This document shows positions 17,143 to 24,688 of a stretch of 64,000 bases of DNA, in pieces (position 1 is the first letter of the stretch; every line of letters begins with the position of its first letter). A program made the position numbers and the translations under genes. The stretch is from an uncultured Spirochaetaceae bacterium (GTDB taxonomy: Bacteria; Spirochaetota; Spirochaetia; Treponematales; Treponemataceae). The stretch spans positions 1-64,000 of the forward strand of contig CADANN010000015.1 in assembly GCA_902789325.1 (NCBI GenBank), in the 5' to 3' direction. The notes below the pieces were generated by a model that worked only from the letters and a program-made list of their open reading frames with translations, was not told the DNA's origin and did not search any database.

Positions 17143-18009
17143 ATGAAGCTGGAGCAGTTGCTTCCAATGCAGGATAAGAAAAGTCTGGAAAGTCGGCTGT
17201 TAGAATTAAAGCGGGTTTTAAGAGCTTTGCAGAAAAAGATGGAGTGTTCGGAGAAAAGCACAGAAGAAATGCCGGGCGGGCATCTTAAGATTACGCATAA
17301 ACATGGGCGGCCTGAGTTTTATCATATTACGGAGCAGGGGAGTTCGCGGGGACGTTATATTTCTTTGGCAGAAAGAGAGTTAGCCGCGCAGCTAGCTCAG
17401 AAAGATTATGATGTAAAACTTATGAAGGTGCTGCAAAGGGAAATCTTTGCCCTGGAAAATTATCTGCAGCAAACGGACGGTGGGCGTGCGGTTGAGGCTT
17501 TGTATGAGGGGCTATGTAAGACAAGGCAAGTGCTTATTGAGCCGGTAACTCTGAGTGATGAACAGTACGCTGAACGATGGAAGAAGAAGGTGCTGCCGTC
17601 TGCCGGGGAGGGGATGCCGTTTACGGAGGATTCACAGAAGTATTACACAGCTAATGGCGAGCGTGTGCGTTCCAAATCTGAGGTGATAATTGCCGATGCG
17701 CTTTTAAGAAACGGGGTGCCTTATTGTTATGAAGTGCCGTTGAAACTGAATCGGGGAGGTGAGTCTGGAAATGTGACTTTTCATCCGGATTTTCTTTGCC
17801 TGAATGTGCGGACTCGCAAGGAATTTTATTGGGAGCATTTTGGGAAAATGGGTAATGAGGATTATAAAGAAAATACTGTGGGTAAACTTAATATGTATGT
17901 AGAAAACGGCTTTTTCCCGGGACGCAATTTGATTTTTACCATGGAATCTGGAGTGGAGTCTTTGGACACGAGAATAGTTCAAAAAATGATAAAAGAGTTT
18001 TTGCTGTAA
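17143..18009 (+). CDS. Orphan protein with PD-(D/E)XK-nuclease-like C-terminal half
   Basis: A 288-aa protein. GGAGG at 17133-17137 places the start at ATG 17143 rather than ATG 17131. Residues ~1-120 are charged and helical (SLESRLLELKRVLRALQKKM, then ERELAAQLAQKDYDVKLMKV). The C-terminal half carries a PD-(D/E)XK-like pattern: Glu in RVRSKSEVIIADALL, PDF in FHPDFLCL, then EFYWEHFGKMGNEDY. Similar halves occur in phage- and accessory-encoded proteins. It is a single gene with higher GC and different codon use from its neighbours (many GGG, CGG, GTG codons), suggesting transfer. The 74-bp-period repeat array begins 52 bases after its stop. Nuclease assignment is by motif only. Confidence 0.6.
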   Translation: MKLEQLLPMQDKKSLESRLLELKRVLRALQKKMECSEKSTEEMPGGHLKITHKHGRPEFYHITEQGSSRGRYISLAERELAAQLAQKDYDVKLMKVLQREIFALENYLQQTDGGRAVEALYEGLCKTRQVLIEPVTLSDEQYAERWKKKVLPSAGEGMPFTEDSQKYYTANGERVRSKSEVIIADALLRNGVPYCYEVPLKLNRGGESGNVTFHPDFLCLNVRTRKEFYWEHFGKMGNEDYKENTVGKLNMYVENGFFPGRNLIFTMESGVESLDTRIVQKMIKEFLL

Positions 18010-18060
18010 ACTTCGTGTGTGATGTGAAATATTCCTTCAAATTGGGCAGGTCTATCATTT

Positions 18061-18290
18061 TTGACGGAGCGTTTTCAAAAATTGTTTGGGGCAATATGTG
18101 AATAATTTCGTCAAATTAGATAGATTTAGTATTCTTGACGGATAATTTTGAAATGGAGGGAAACTAATTACAGAGATTTTCCGTCAAAAATTGAAAATAA
18201 TGTGATTTTGACGGAATTATTGAATTTTGATATGTTGGGGAAAGCTAATTTCTTCCGTCAAAATCAAATAACTCTGCGGTTTTGACGGAA
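18061..18290. repeat. Array of seven TTGACGGA boxes in alternating orientation, ~74-bp period
   Basis: The 304-base gap between 18009 and 18314 has no gene. It holds TTGACGGA on alternating strands: + 18061-18068, - 18107-18114 (one mismatch), + 18135-18142, - 18180-18187, + 18208-18215, - 18254-18261, + 18282-18289. Start-to-start distances are 46, 28, 45, 28, 46, 28, so the true unit is ~74 bp with an inverted pair 36 bp wide. Flanking text is also repeated (TTTTGA.ATG..GGG.AA.CTAATT). The last two units are best preserved and the first is most decayed. Confidence 0.85.
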
Positions 18291-18313
18291 ATTCCTCACT
18301 GCGGCACCCCTTT

Positions 18314-19378
18314 TTAGTTTAAAGCCAAATCGCCTTCTTTAATCCAGCCAATCTTGCGGAACAACAGGCCAAGTGCCCAACACAAAACAGCCGGCAATAC
18401 AAAGCAGATCAAAACAAGGCCGAGCCAGTCAACAAAGCCTGGCTGAATTGCTACGGCGCCGTGACCAATAGCAACTTCACTTGGCTCGTACCAGCCTGTG
18501 ATTACTCCAATCTGTCCAACCAGGCCGCAGGTTCCCATACCAGAGCTTACAGCAGCACCGTTCATTTCCATTTTGAAGAGACAGGTTGCAATCGGGCCAG
18601 TAATCATAGAAGTAACGATAGGTGCAATCCATACCTTAGGATTCTTGATGATGTTAGGCATCTGGAGCATAGAAGTTCCCAAGCCCTGACTCAAAATTCC
18701 ACCCCAGCGGTTTTCGCGGAAGCTCAAAACTGCAAAGCCAACCATCTGAGCACAGCAGCCTGCAACAGCAGCGCCACCAGCCAATCCAGTGAGACCAAAA
18801 GCTGCACAAATAGCAGCAGATGAAATAGGCAAAGTTAAAGCAATACCAACAACTGCAGAAACAAGGATACCCATCCAGAACGGATGAAGCTTAGTAGTCC
18901 ATACAAGGAAGCGGCCTACAGAACTTGCAGCAGCACCAATGTACTTAGCAGTCAAAACAGTGAGCAGTGCACCAACAAGAATTGTAATAGCTGGAGTCAC
19001 AATAATATCAACCTTAGTTTTCTTGCTTACCAGGCAGCCCATTTCAGCAGCAATAATAGCAATCAGCAAAACAGCCAAAGGACCACCAGCACCACCAGTT
19101 ACGTTAGCAGCGCTTCCAACAGCAGCCAGTGAAAACAAAACAAGGGCTGGCACTCCCATTGCAAAACCAATACCAATTGCCATTGCGGCACCAACTACAT
19201 GTGCATCTGTTGCAAAGTTTCCGGCATTTACGAGAAACTGGAAAACAGCATTGTTGTTAAGACGGAGCAACTGCTGTCCAAGAGTCTTAACGATTGTTCC
19301 AATAAGCAGGGAGCAGAAAAGTCCCTGAGCCATACCAGACATAGCGTCAATAAGATAACGCTTTGCGTACTTATTCAT
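18314..19378 (-). CDS. PTS_EIIC_2/PfoR-type membrane protein
   Basis: A 354-aa, very hydrophobic protein with about nine membrane segments, matching the PfoR/PTS EIIC_2 family: YLIDAMSGMAQGLFCSLLIG at the N-terminus, NFATDAHVVGAAMAIGIGFA, ENRWGGILSQGLGTSMLQMP and IATCLFKMEMNGAAVSSGMG. These resemble sugar-permease IIC domains, but no IIA or IIB partner is encoded nearby, so phosphotransferase transport is unproven; Clostridium PfoR was first named as a regulator. The ATG at 19378 is preceded by AGAGG. The 272-base gap upstream (19379-19650) shows only GC-rich imperfect hairpins, such as GCGGGG/CCCCGC near 19622, and no gene. Confidence 0.85.
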   Translation of the reverse strand: MNKYAKRYLIDAMSGMAQGLFCSLLIGTIVKTLGQQLLRLNNNAVFQFLVNAGNFATDAHVVGAAMAIGIGFAMGVPALVLFSLAAVGSAANVTGGAGGPLAVLLIAIIAAEMGCLVSKKTKVDIIVTPAITILVGALLTVLTAKYIGAAASSVGRFLVWTTKLHPFWMGILVSAVVGIALTLPISSAAICAAFGLTGLAGGAAVAGCCAQMVGFAVLSFRENRWGGILSQGLGTSMLQMPNIIKNPKVWIAPIVTSMITGPIATCLFKMEMNGAAVSSGMGTCGLVGQIGVITGWYEPSEVAIGHGAVAIQPGFVDWLGLVLICFVLPAVLCWALGLLFRKIGWIKEGDLALN

Positions 19379-19650
19379 AGTGTACCTCTAAAAATGAATT
19401 GTGAGAAAAATAAAAATGTTCAGTAAATTACTTGGTAGATGTGATACGCGGTGCGCCGTGGCGTCGCCGGTAATGCAGGACTCTATGGACTCTGGCGTTT
19501 AGTTCATCTCAAACGTAAAATCTTTGGAAAAGATATCAGAAAATGAAATAAGGTGCAAGAAGGTATAGAGGAGGGAGAAGTCTCTCCCTGGCTCGCACTT
19601 CGTTGCTCACCACCCTCTCTAGCGGGGACACCCCGCAACGCCCCGATACT

Positions 19651-20322
19651 TTAAGCGGCAATCGGTGACCCGTTCGGATTATCATTACCGTTGTCGTTCA
19701 TATCAATAATCCACAAAAGGTGTCGGATTGTCGCTGGAAGTATTTCATGAATAAGCTCCGTTTCTCCAGATGATGCTGCTGCAACTTCTTCTGTCAGATC
19801 ATTCATAAGCGGCGGAACTGCGCCGAGAACTCTTTCAGTTTCGGACTCGCTGTATTGCTTTTTAGCCAGCGGCGGATTATGCGCAGCCATCATATCTTCC
19901 GGGTAAAACTTACACGGTCGCCATAACTTCTGACCGTCTCGTGAACGGAAGCTTGAAGCTCCAAAGAGGCGGCAGATAAAAGCGCGGCCGTTATATATGG
20001 AACAATGATATGCAGAATCCGGATTAAAAAGAGGGCAGGTTTTACCGTTGTCAAAAGGGAACTTGTTCTGGGCAATCTGCAGGGCGATGTCATTTTGATT
20101 TTCTATGAGCCATGCCGCCATGTAAAGGGCTTCGCTTTCCATTAAGTCTGGTTCAAAGCCTTCGCAACAATGTCCGCAGCCCTCCGGGCAATAAAACTTC
20201 GCGGCGTCGTACCACTCCTGTTGTTCACGCGCAATGCGTTCATATGCAGCTTCCATCTGAATCAAAGTGTCATAAACGGAAGTTCCTTCTAATTTTTCTA
20301 AAACACCAGCGATTTGCGACAT
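19651..20322 (-). CDS. YkgJ-family CxxxCxxCC Zn/Fe-binding protein
   Basis: A 223-aa protein with the family's Cys cluster CPEGCGHCC near residue 45, a second cluster CPLFNPDSAYHCSIYNGR and later CRLFG and CKFYP. The family (UPF0153/YkgJ) binds a zinc or iron-sulfur cluster; its biochemical role is not established. The frame is open to an ATG at 20364, but GAGG at 20328-20331 and the minus-strand promoter at 20342-20370 fix the start at ATG 20322 (MSQIAGVLEKLEG). The C-terminus is acidic and Asn/Asp-rich. Confidence 0.85.
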   Translation of the reverse strand: MSQIAGVLEKLEGTSVYDTLIQMEAAYERIAREQQEWYDAAKFYCPEGCGHCCEGFEPDLMESEALYMAAWLIENQNDIALQIAQNKFPFDNGKTCPLFNPDSAYHCSIYNGRAFICRLFGASSFRSRDGQKLWRPCKFYPEDMMAAHNPPLAKKQYSESETERVLGAVPPLMNDLTEEVAAASSGETELIHEILPATIRHLLWIIDMNDNGNDNPNGSPIAA

Positions 20323-20341
20323 ATTTGCCTCGACGGTGAAA

Positions 20342-20370
20342 AAGAATATCGTAGCATTATGCAAAATTCA
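20342..20370 (-). promoter_or_regulatory. Promoter of the CxxxCxxCC protein gene
   Basis: On the minus strand TTGAAT (20365-20370), a 17-base spacer, TATTCT (20342-20347). The predicted start near 20335 lies downstream of the ATG at 20364, so that ATG cannot be used from this promoter. Confidence 0.65.
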
Positions 20371-20427
20371 AGTGGGGTAGGGGAAATCCCCTATTGTATC
20401 CATAGTGTTTTCGGTTTATCCTTTTAC

Positions 20428-20447
20428 TTAGGCAACCGGTTGCCTAA
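20428..20447. promoter_or_regulatory. LacI-family operator, perfect 20-bp palindrome
   Basis: TTAGGCAACCGGTTGCCTAA is a perfect dyad with the central CG typical of LacI-family sites. It overlaps the -35 (TTGCCT 20440-20445, 16-base spacer, TATTAC 20462-20467) of the downstream LacI-type gene, pointing to autorepression. Confidence 0.8.
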
Positions 20448-20503
20448 AAACTATTTTTTCATATTACGGGTTCCTCCTGTATGTTATCCCGGAATATGAG
20501 ATT

Positions 20504-20550
20504 GCCGACCTTTGGAACGCCGTATTCCTGCCTGGGTCGGCTTTTTTTTT
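20504..20550 (+). terminator. Leader terminator between operator and LacI-type gene
   Basis: GCCGACC (20504-20510) pairs with GGTCGGC (20535-20541), followed by nine T. Inside the loop GGAA/TTCC could pair as well. It lies after the promoter and before ATG 20574, so it could attenuate the regulator's own transcript. Confidence 0.7.
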
Positions 20551-20573
20551 ACGACGAGATCTGGAGATTGTAT

Positions 20574-21590
20574 ATGGTAACTATTTACGACATTGCTGAG
20601 GCTACTGGATATTCTGCGCCCACAGTTTCTAAGGCTTTGAACGGACAGGGCTCTTTAAGTGAAGAAACCCGCCAGAAAATTATGGCAAAGGCTAAGGAAC
20701 TTGGATACGAGCCAAATATTACAGCCCGCACGCTTACAACAAAACGTTCTTATCTTATCGGCGTAATATATGATGATACCGGAATGAATATGGGCTTTGC
20801 TCATCCGCTGTTCTCGCCGGTGCTTACCCGTTTCCGCGAAAAAATTGAAGCAGCTGGTTACGATATTATTTTCCTTTCCCGCCATTTTGACATGACATAT
20901 TTTTCACACGCAAACTTCCGCTCAATTGATGGTGTGATTATCATAAATCCTGCAACTAATACTCCGGCAGACTTTGAAGATTTTGTAAAAACAAACTTAC
21001 CGCGCGTTTCAACCAACTCAGTTTTTGATGGAATCTGTACAGTAATTACTGCAAACGAGCAGGGCGGTTATGAAGCTGCAGAATATCTTGTAAAACACGG
21101 ACACAAAAAAATCGGTTATATTTCGGCTCCAGTTGACGGCATTTCTACTGCTCCAAATGAGCGCTTTAAGGGCTTTAAATCTGCGCTTGAAAATTATCAT
21201 CTTTATGATGATTCTGTTTACGAACTGAGTTCCGGCTGGGATAAGGAAAGTGCCGCAGAAGCCTTCGGTCGTCTTATTAAACGCCGTAAAGACCTCACTG
21301 CTGTTTTTGTAACAAACGATCAGCTGGCATTCGGTGTTTATGAATATGCAAAAAAACACAATATCCGCATTCCGGAAGATATTTCTGTAATTGGTTTTGA
21401 TGATGAAATTGCTTCAGAATATTTAGGTCTCACTACCTTCCGCCAGAGCACAACAGAAATTGCCGACATCGCTTCTCAGATGATGCTCGATCAGATTGAC
21501 GGAAAACAAGTTCCTCCAATTATCCGCTGCCGTGCCGAAATTGTTGAGAGAAATTCTGTAAAAACAATCAGAGGATTCAGATTTTTTTAA
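20574..21590 (+). CDS. LacI-family transcriptional regulator
   Basis: A 338-aa LacI/GalR protein. The HTH is TIYDIAEATGYSAPTVSKAL (residues 3-22), the hinge helix follows at 45-60, and the periplasmic-binding-fold effector domain shows IGVIYDDTGMNMGFAHPLFS, KKIGYISAPVDGIS, AVFVTNDQLAFGVYEYA and ISVIGFDDEIASEYL. The effector is probably a sugar and cannot be specified. GGAG at 20562-20565 sets ATG 20574; the frame is open upstream to 20481 but without a ribosome site. The operator at 20428-20447 indicates self-regulation. No transport or catabolic gene lies beside it, so its other targets are probably elsewhere. Confidence 0.92.
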   Translation: MVTIYDIAEATGYSAPTVSKALNGQGSLSEETRQKIMAKAKELGYEPNITARTLTTKRSYLIGVIYDDTGMNMGFAHPLFSPVLTRFREKIEAAGYDIIFLSRHFDMTYFSHANFRSIDGVIIINPATNTPADFEDFVKTNLPRVSTNSVFDGICTVITANEQGGYEAAEYLVKHGHKKIGYISAPVDGISTAPNERFKGFKSALENYHLYDDSVYELSSGWDKESAAEAFGRLIKRRKDLTAVFVTNDQLAFGVYEYAKKHNIRIPEDISVIGFDDEIASEYLGLTTFRQSTTEIADIASQMMLDQIDGKQVPPIIRCRAEIVERNSVKTIRGFRFF

Positions 21591-21594
21591 ATAA

Positions 21595-21659
21595 GTGACA
21601 AATGTCACCGCAAAGTAACCATTGTCACCATTGTGTTTCCAGGCATCTGTGCCTATATT
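21595..21659 (+). promoter_or_regulatory. Tandem dyads and promoter of the S41/zinc-ribbon cluster
   Basis: A perfect dyad GTGACAAATGTCAC (21595-21608) and an 11/14 copy GTAACCATTGTCAC (21615-21628) lie 20 bp apart. They sit just upstream of TTGTGT (21631-21636), a 17-base spacer and TATATT (21654-21659). The spacer holds a further AGGCA/TGCCT dyad (21641-21654). The placement suits an activator on one helical face. Confidence 0.6.
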
Positions 21660-21681
21660 TATAGTCAGGAGGCAGGTGCTT

Positions 21682-21966
21682 ATGCTCATGTTTGGAATAA
21701 TTCTTTCTCTTGTCGGTATTTACGTAATTATTGTTCTCATTAATTTTGCAAGAACATACAAAGTAAAACACTGTAAAATACGATGTAACAAATGCGGCAG
21801 CGAAGATACTATCGTAAAAAATAATGACAGAGTAGATACATATAATGTTGCCAGTGGTTCTCAAACAATAAAATATCTCGAGCGCAACCCGCCAAGTTTT
21901 TATTGTAATCATTGTCAGAAGGAATACGACTGCAAGGAGGGCACATGGCTAAAAAAGCATCGCTAA
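21682..21966 (+). CDS. Small membrane protein with C-terminal zinc ribbon
   Basis: A 94-aa protein: one N-terminal membrane helix (MFGIILSLVGIYVIIVLIN), then a cytoplasmic domain with CNKCGS and CNHCQKEYDC, two CxxC pairs forming a likely zinc ribbon. AGGAGG at 21667-21672 sets ATG 21682, although the frame is open to 21622. It overlaps the next gene by 22 bases, so they are co-translated. It is not assigned to a family; the role is unknown. Confidence 0.7.
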   Translation: MLMFGIILSLVGIYVIIVLINFARTYKVKHCKIRCNKCGSEDTIVKNNDRVDTYNVASGSQTIKYLERNPPSFYCNHCQKEYDCKEGTWLKKHR

Positions 21967-23354
21967 TTTTAGTTTTACCACTGCTGATTTTTATTTCCTG
22001 TTCACGGTTTGTTTCTACAGAACCTATAGAGAAGGACTGTGAATATCTAAAAACACTACTCCCAGAGGCATCTATAGATTTTAGTCTTGCGGTAGATGAC
22101 GGCTTAGATATGGATGAATTCTTAAACCTGGTTCGGAAAACTTACAAAATAGGCTCAGCACATAAATTCAGACATTCTAAAATTGATGATAATGGAATCA
22201 ATTCTGTTGCCTTTGCAAACGCCATTACCTGGAGTATCAAGAATTATTTACCACGAAAAGATGGACATATAAGTGTGATTGCTGATGATACAGGTTTTTA
22301 TCCTTTTTGCAGACAGAGATTTTTTGTATCAGATGTTTTTTTCGAGAAGATTGGAGACGAATATTTCGTTACTCACAGCAGCGAAAAAGGTATTTCTGAA
22401 GGAATGAAGTATACTGGCGATAAAAAAAATATTGTTCAGACTTTCTCAGAAGGAAAAATAAAATACAGATATATTTTCTTTTCAGAGTTTTTACCAAATG
22501 ACAAAGTTAATATAAATCTGAATGATAAAAATATAAAAATATCTGTAAGAGAAAATGAACTATATCCTCGAAAAGGAAAAGATATTTGGTACGAAGAAGA
22601 AGACGATGTATTAACAGTTGTTATAAAGACCTTTAAGCCTCGCTTAGAAAAGAATATAGAAGATTATGAAAAGACAGTCGAAGAAATCTGTAGTTTTATA
22701 AATAATTATTCTACGGTTGTATTTGATTTCCGCGATAATAATGGTGGTTTTAATTCTTATTTCAGACCAATTCTTGCAACTATGATTTTTGGCCAGCTTA
22801 ACTCGAATAATGAGAGGTTTGAAGAAAAGAATATTCGGCTTGATGAAAGGAACCTGCTTCTGGGAGATTATCTGTCTGCTGGAGAAAAAGAATTGCTTAC
22901 AAAAACAGTATCAAGCAGAGCGATTGCTGATGGAAATATGATGTCGAATCATTATCTTGAACACAAAGATGAGAGATACTTCGTTTCTAAGGAGCCGGAA
23001 GAAAAACTGGATTTTTCAACCAGAGCTTTTAAGGGAAAAATTTTTGTAATTACTAATTCATATACTGTTTCAGCGGCTGAATCTGCATTAGCTGCTATGA
23101 AGTATTATTTTCCTGATAATGTTATACATCTTGGTTCAAAAACAGCAGGTATGTTAGATTTTGGAGGCTCCTATGTTTATGTTCTTCCAGATTCAAAAGT
23201 TCGGTTAAATCTTTGTTATGTAGACAATACAGGAAACCCTATCCTTGCCCCAGAAAACGGCTGGCGTGGTGATACAGAAGGTTTTTATCCGGATTTCTGG
23301 TTCTTTGCAGATACAGAAAATGATATAAAAAAGTTTATAAAGGAAATGAAATGA
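21945..23354 (+). CDS. S41-family-like peptidase lipoprotein
   Basis: A 469-aa lipoprotein. AAGGAGG at 21934-21940 sets ATG 21945; the signal peptide KKASLILVLPLLIFISC ends in a lipobox Cys at residue ~18. The C-terminal half is S41-like: VVFDFRDNNGGFNSYF, then VITNSYTVSAAESALA with the predicted nucleophile Ser, then LGSKTAGMLDFGG. The Lys of the CtpA-type Ser/Lys dyad is not evident at its usual place, so a tricorn-like triad or loss of activity is possible. No PDZ domain is recognised. A paralogue lies at 24689. It probably acts on the outer face of a membrane. Confidence 0.8.
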   Translation: MAKKASLILVLPLLIFISCSRFVSTEPIEKDCEYLKTLLPEASIDFSLAVDDGLDMDEFLNLVRKTYKIGSAHKFRHSKIDDNGINSVAFANAITWSIKNYLPRKDGHISVIADDTGFYPFCRQRFFVSDVFFEKIGDEYFVTHSSEKGISEGMKYTGDKKNIVQTFSEGKIKYRYIFFSEFLPNDKVNINLNDKNIKISVRENELYPRKGKDIWYEEEDDVLTVVIKTFKPRLEKNIEDYEKTVEEICSFINNYSTVVFDFRDNNGGFNSYFRPILATMIFGQLNSNNERFEEKNIRLDERNLLLGDYLSAGEKELLTKTVSSRAIADGNMMSNHYLEHKDERYFVSKEPEEKLDFSTRAFKGKIFVITNSYTVSAAESALAAMKYYFPDNVIHLGSKTAGMLDFGGSYVYVLPDSKVRLNLCYVDNTGNPILAPENGWRGDTEGFYPDFWFFADTENDIKKFIKEMK

Positions 23355-23369
23355 AAACTGATTACGCTG

Positions 23370-24449
23370 ATGTCTGGGCTTTTGAGTTGTAAGGCAAAAT
23401 CTGAATTTGCAGCAAAGCCAATCGTAAAGTCAGTTGGAAAAATTGATGTAATGGTTGATCCTAACGTTGAAATGATGATGATTTTGGGGCGGATTGCCGG
23501 GGCTGGGCCATACGCGGGTGATCGCAAAATTAATGAAGCTTATGTTGATGATGTAGACGAATATTTTAAGGATTTTATGTATTCACCTGCGGCTATCAGA
23601 CTAATGAGATATCAATTGAGTTATCAAGCTCTTCCTGAATTCGGAATGTATTTAAATGAGGATGATTCTGATTTTAAACTGAAACTGAATAATAAAAACT
23701 TCTTGATTTTAAACAGGTGGGGCACAGGCTTTATTACGGCTAATGATGTTTTATACTATAAAGATGCGGCTTTTCGCGAAACAGTAAGGGCATTTAGAAA
23801 GGATTCTGATTTTGACAGATTTTTCCTTGCTCATCAGAAGGTTTATGAAGAAATGATAGACCAGACTTGTGTCTATCTTAATAAATCTGATTTTGAGAGC
23901 TGGTACGAAGACTTTTATGGAATCAAATTAAAAGAACATGTCTGCCTCTATATGACCTATATGAGTGGCGGTGGAAATTTTGGAATATCTGTTAGAAATA
24001 AAAAAGGAAGGGATGTTCCGCATATGGTTGTTTGCGGCGGTCAGAGTGTAGAAAATTTCCTATTTCTGATTTCACATGAATTTTCTCATCCAAGAACAAA
24101 TCCTGTGCTTTATGAACTTGCTAAGAATGAAAATCTTATTAATAAATTTAATGAAATCTATAAAAAGTATTCAGATATATATTTTAGAGATGGTTATGGT
24201 AATGGATATTCAATCATGGGAGAAATGCTAAATCAGGCCTGTGCAAATAAATATCTGGAAACCATTTTTGATGAAGAAGGAATGGAGCAGGTGAACAGAG
24301 AATCTTTAGTAGGCTCCCGAAAATATGTATACACACCACAGATTGCAGATTTTCTGAACATTTATCTAAACGACAGAAAACACTATAAAACACTTAAAGA
24401 TTTTGAACCGGAACTGGAAAATTTCTTAGAGACGGTGGAAGAAGAGTAA
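23370..24449 (+). CDS. DUF4932-like metalloprotease, likely lipoprotein with frameshifted signal peptide
   Basis: From ATG 23370 the product is 359 aa with a zinc-metallopeptidase motif HEFSH in LFLISHEFSHPRTNP and a later Glu-containing helix (YSIMGEMLNQACANKY), resembling DUF4932 proteins. The start is odd. The well-placed ATG at 23351 (AAAGGAA ahead, overlapping the previous stop as ATGA) reads only 13 codons before TAA. Removing one A from the AAAA run at 23354-23357 would join it to this frame and give MKLITLMSGLLSC, a short lipobox signal. So the gene is either frameshifted in its fifth to seventh base, slippage-controlled, or carries a sequence error. It is co-directional with both S41-like genes. 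Confidence 0.7.
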   Translation: MSGLLSCKAKSEFAAKPIVKSVGKIDVMVDPNVEMMMILGRIAGAGPYAGDRKINEAYVDDVDEYFKDFMYSPAAIRLMRYQLSYQALPEFGMYLNEDDSDFKLKLNNKNFLILNRWGTGFITANDVLYYKDAAFRETVRAFRKDSDFDRFFLAHQKVYEEMIDQTCVYLNKSDFESWYEDFYGIKLKEHVCLYMTYMSGGGNFGISVRNKKGRDVPHMVVCGGQSVENFLFLISHEFSHPRTNPVLYELAKNENLINKFNEIYKKYSDIYFRDGYGNGYSIMGEMLNQACANKYLETIFDEEGMEQVNRESLVGSRKYVYTPQIADFLNIYLNDRKHYKTLKDFEPELENFLETVEEE

Positions 24450-24510
24450 CTCCGGTTACTTTTAGATTTCAACTATTTACAATTACGATTTTTGGGGCGA
24501 TGATGATTAT

Positions 24511-24666
24511 ATGAAGATTTATGAATGGTTAGTTTTTATTTTTGTTATCGCCGCACTGATTTTCTGTTACTGGAAATTTGATGCTTCAAAAGTGACTATC
24601 AGTGTTCTTGCAGCATCAGGCCTTATAAACCTGTACAAAATTGTAAAACGACGAAACGAAAAATAA
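24511..24666 (+). CDS. Small 51-aa membrane protein
   Basis: An ATG 24511 to TAA 24664 frame encodes a 51-residue peptide with a strong membrane helix (WLVFIFVIAALIFCYW), a second weakly hydrophobic segment (VTISVLAASGLINLY) and a basic tail (KIVKRRNEK), consistent with inside-positive topology. It fills the gap between the metalloprotease and the second S41-like gene on the same strand. The ribosome site is weak (GGGG at 24494-24497), so expression is not certain. Confidence 0.45.
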   Translation: MKIYEWLVFIFVIAALIFCYWKFDASKVTISVLAASGLINLYKIVKRRNEK

Positions 24667-24688
24667 AAAATTAAAAAAGGATTAAAAA

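Noticed and set aside
18061-18290. CRISPR array
   Set aside because: The boxes alternate in strand, are only 8-10 bp, and the stretches between them are similar to each other, so there are no unique spacers; no cas genes are present.
20481-20573. N-terminal extension of the LacI regulator
   Set aside because: The frame is open, but the extra residues precede the normal HTH start, there is no ribosome site, and the stretch is occupied by the terminator hairpin.
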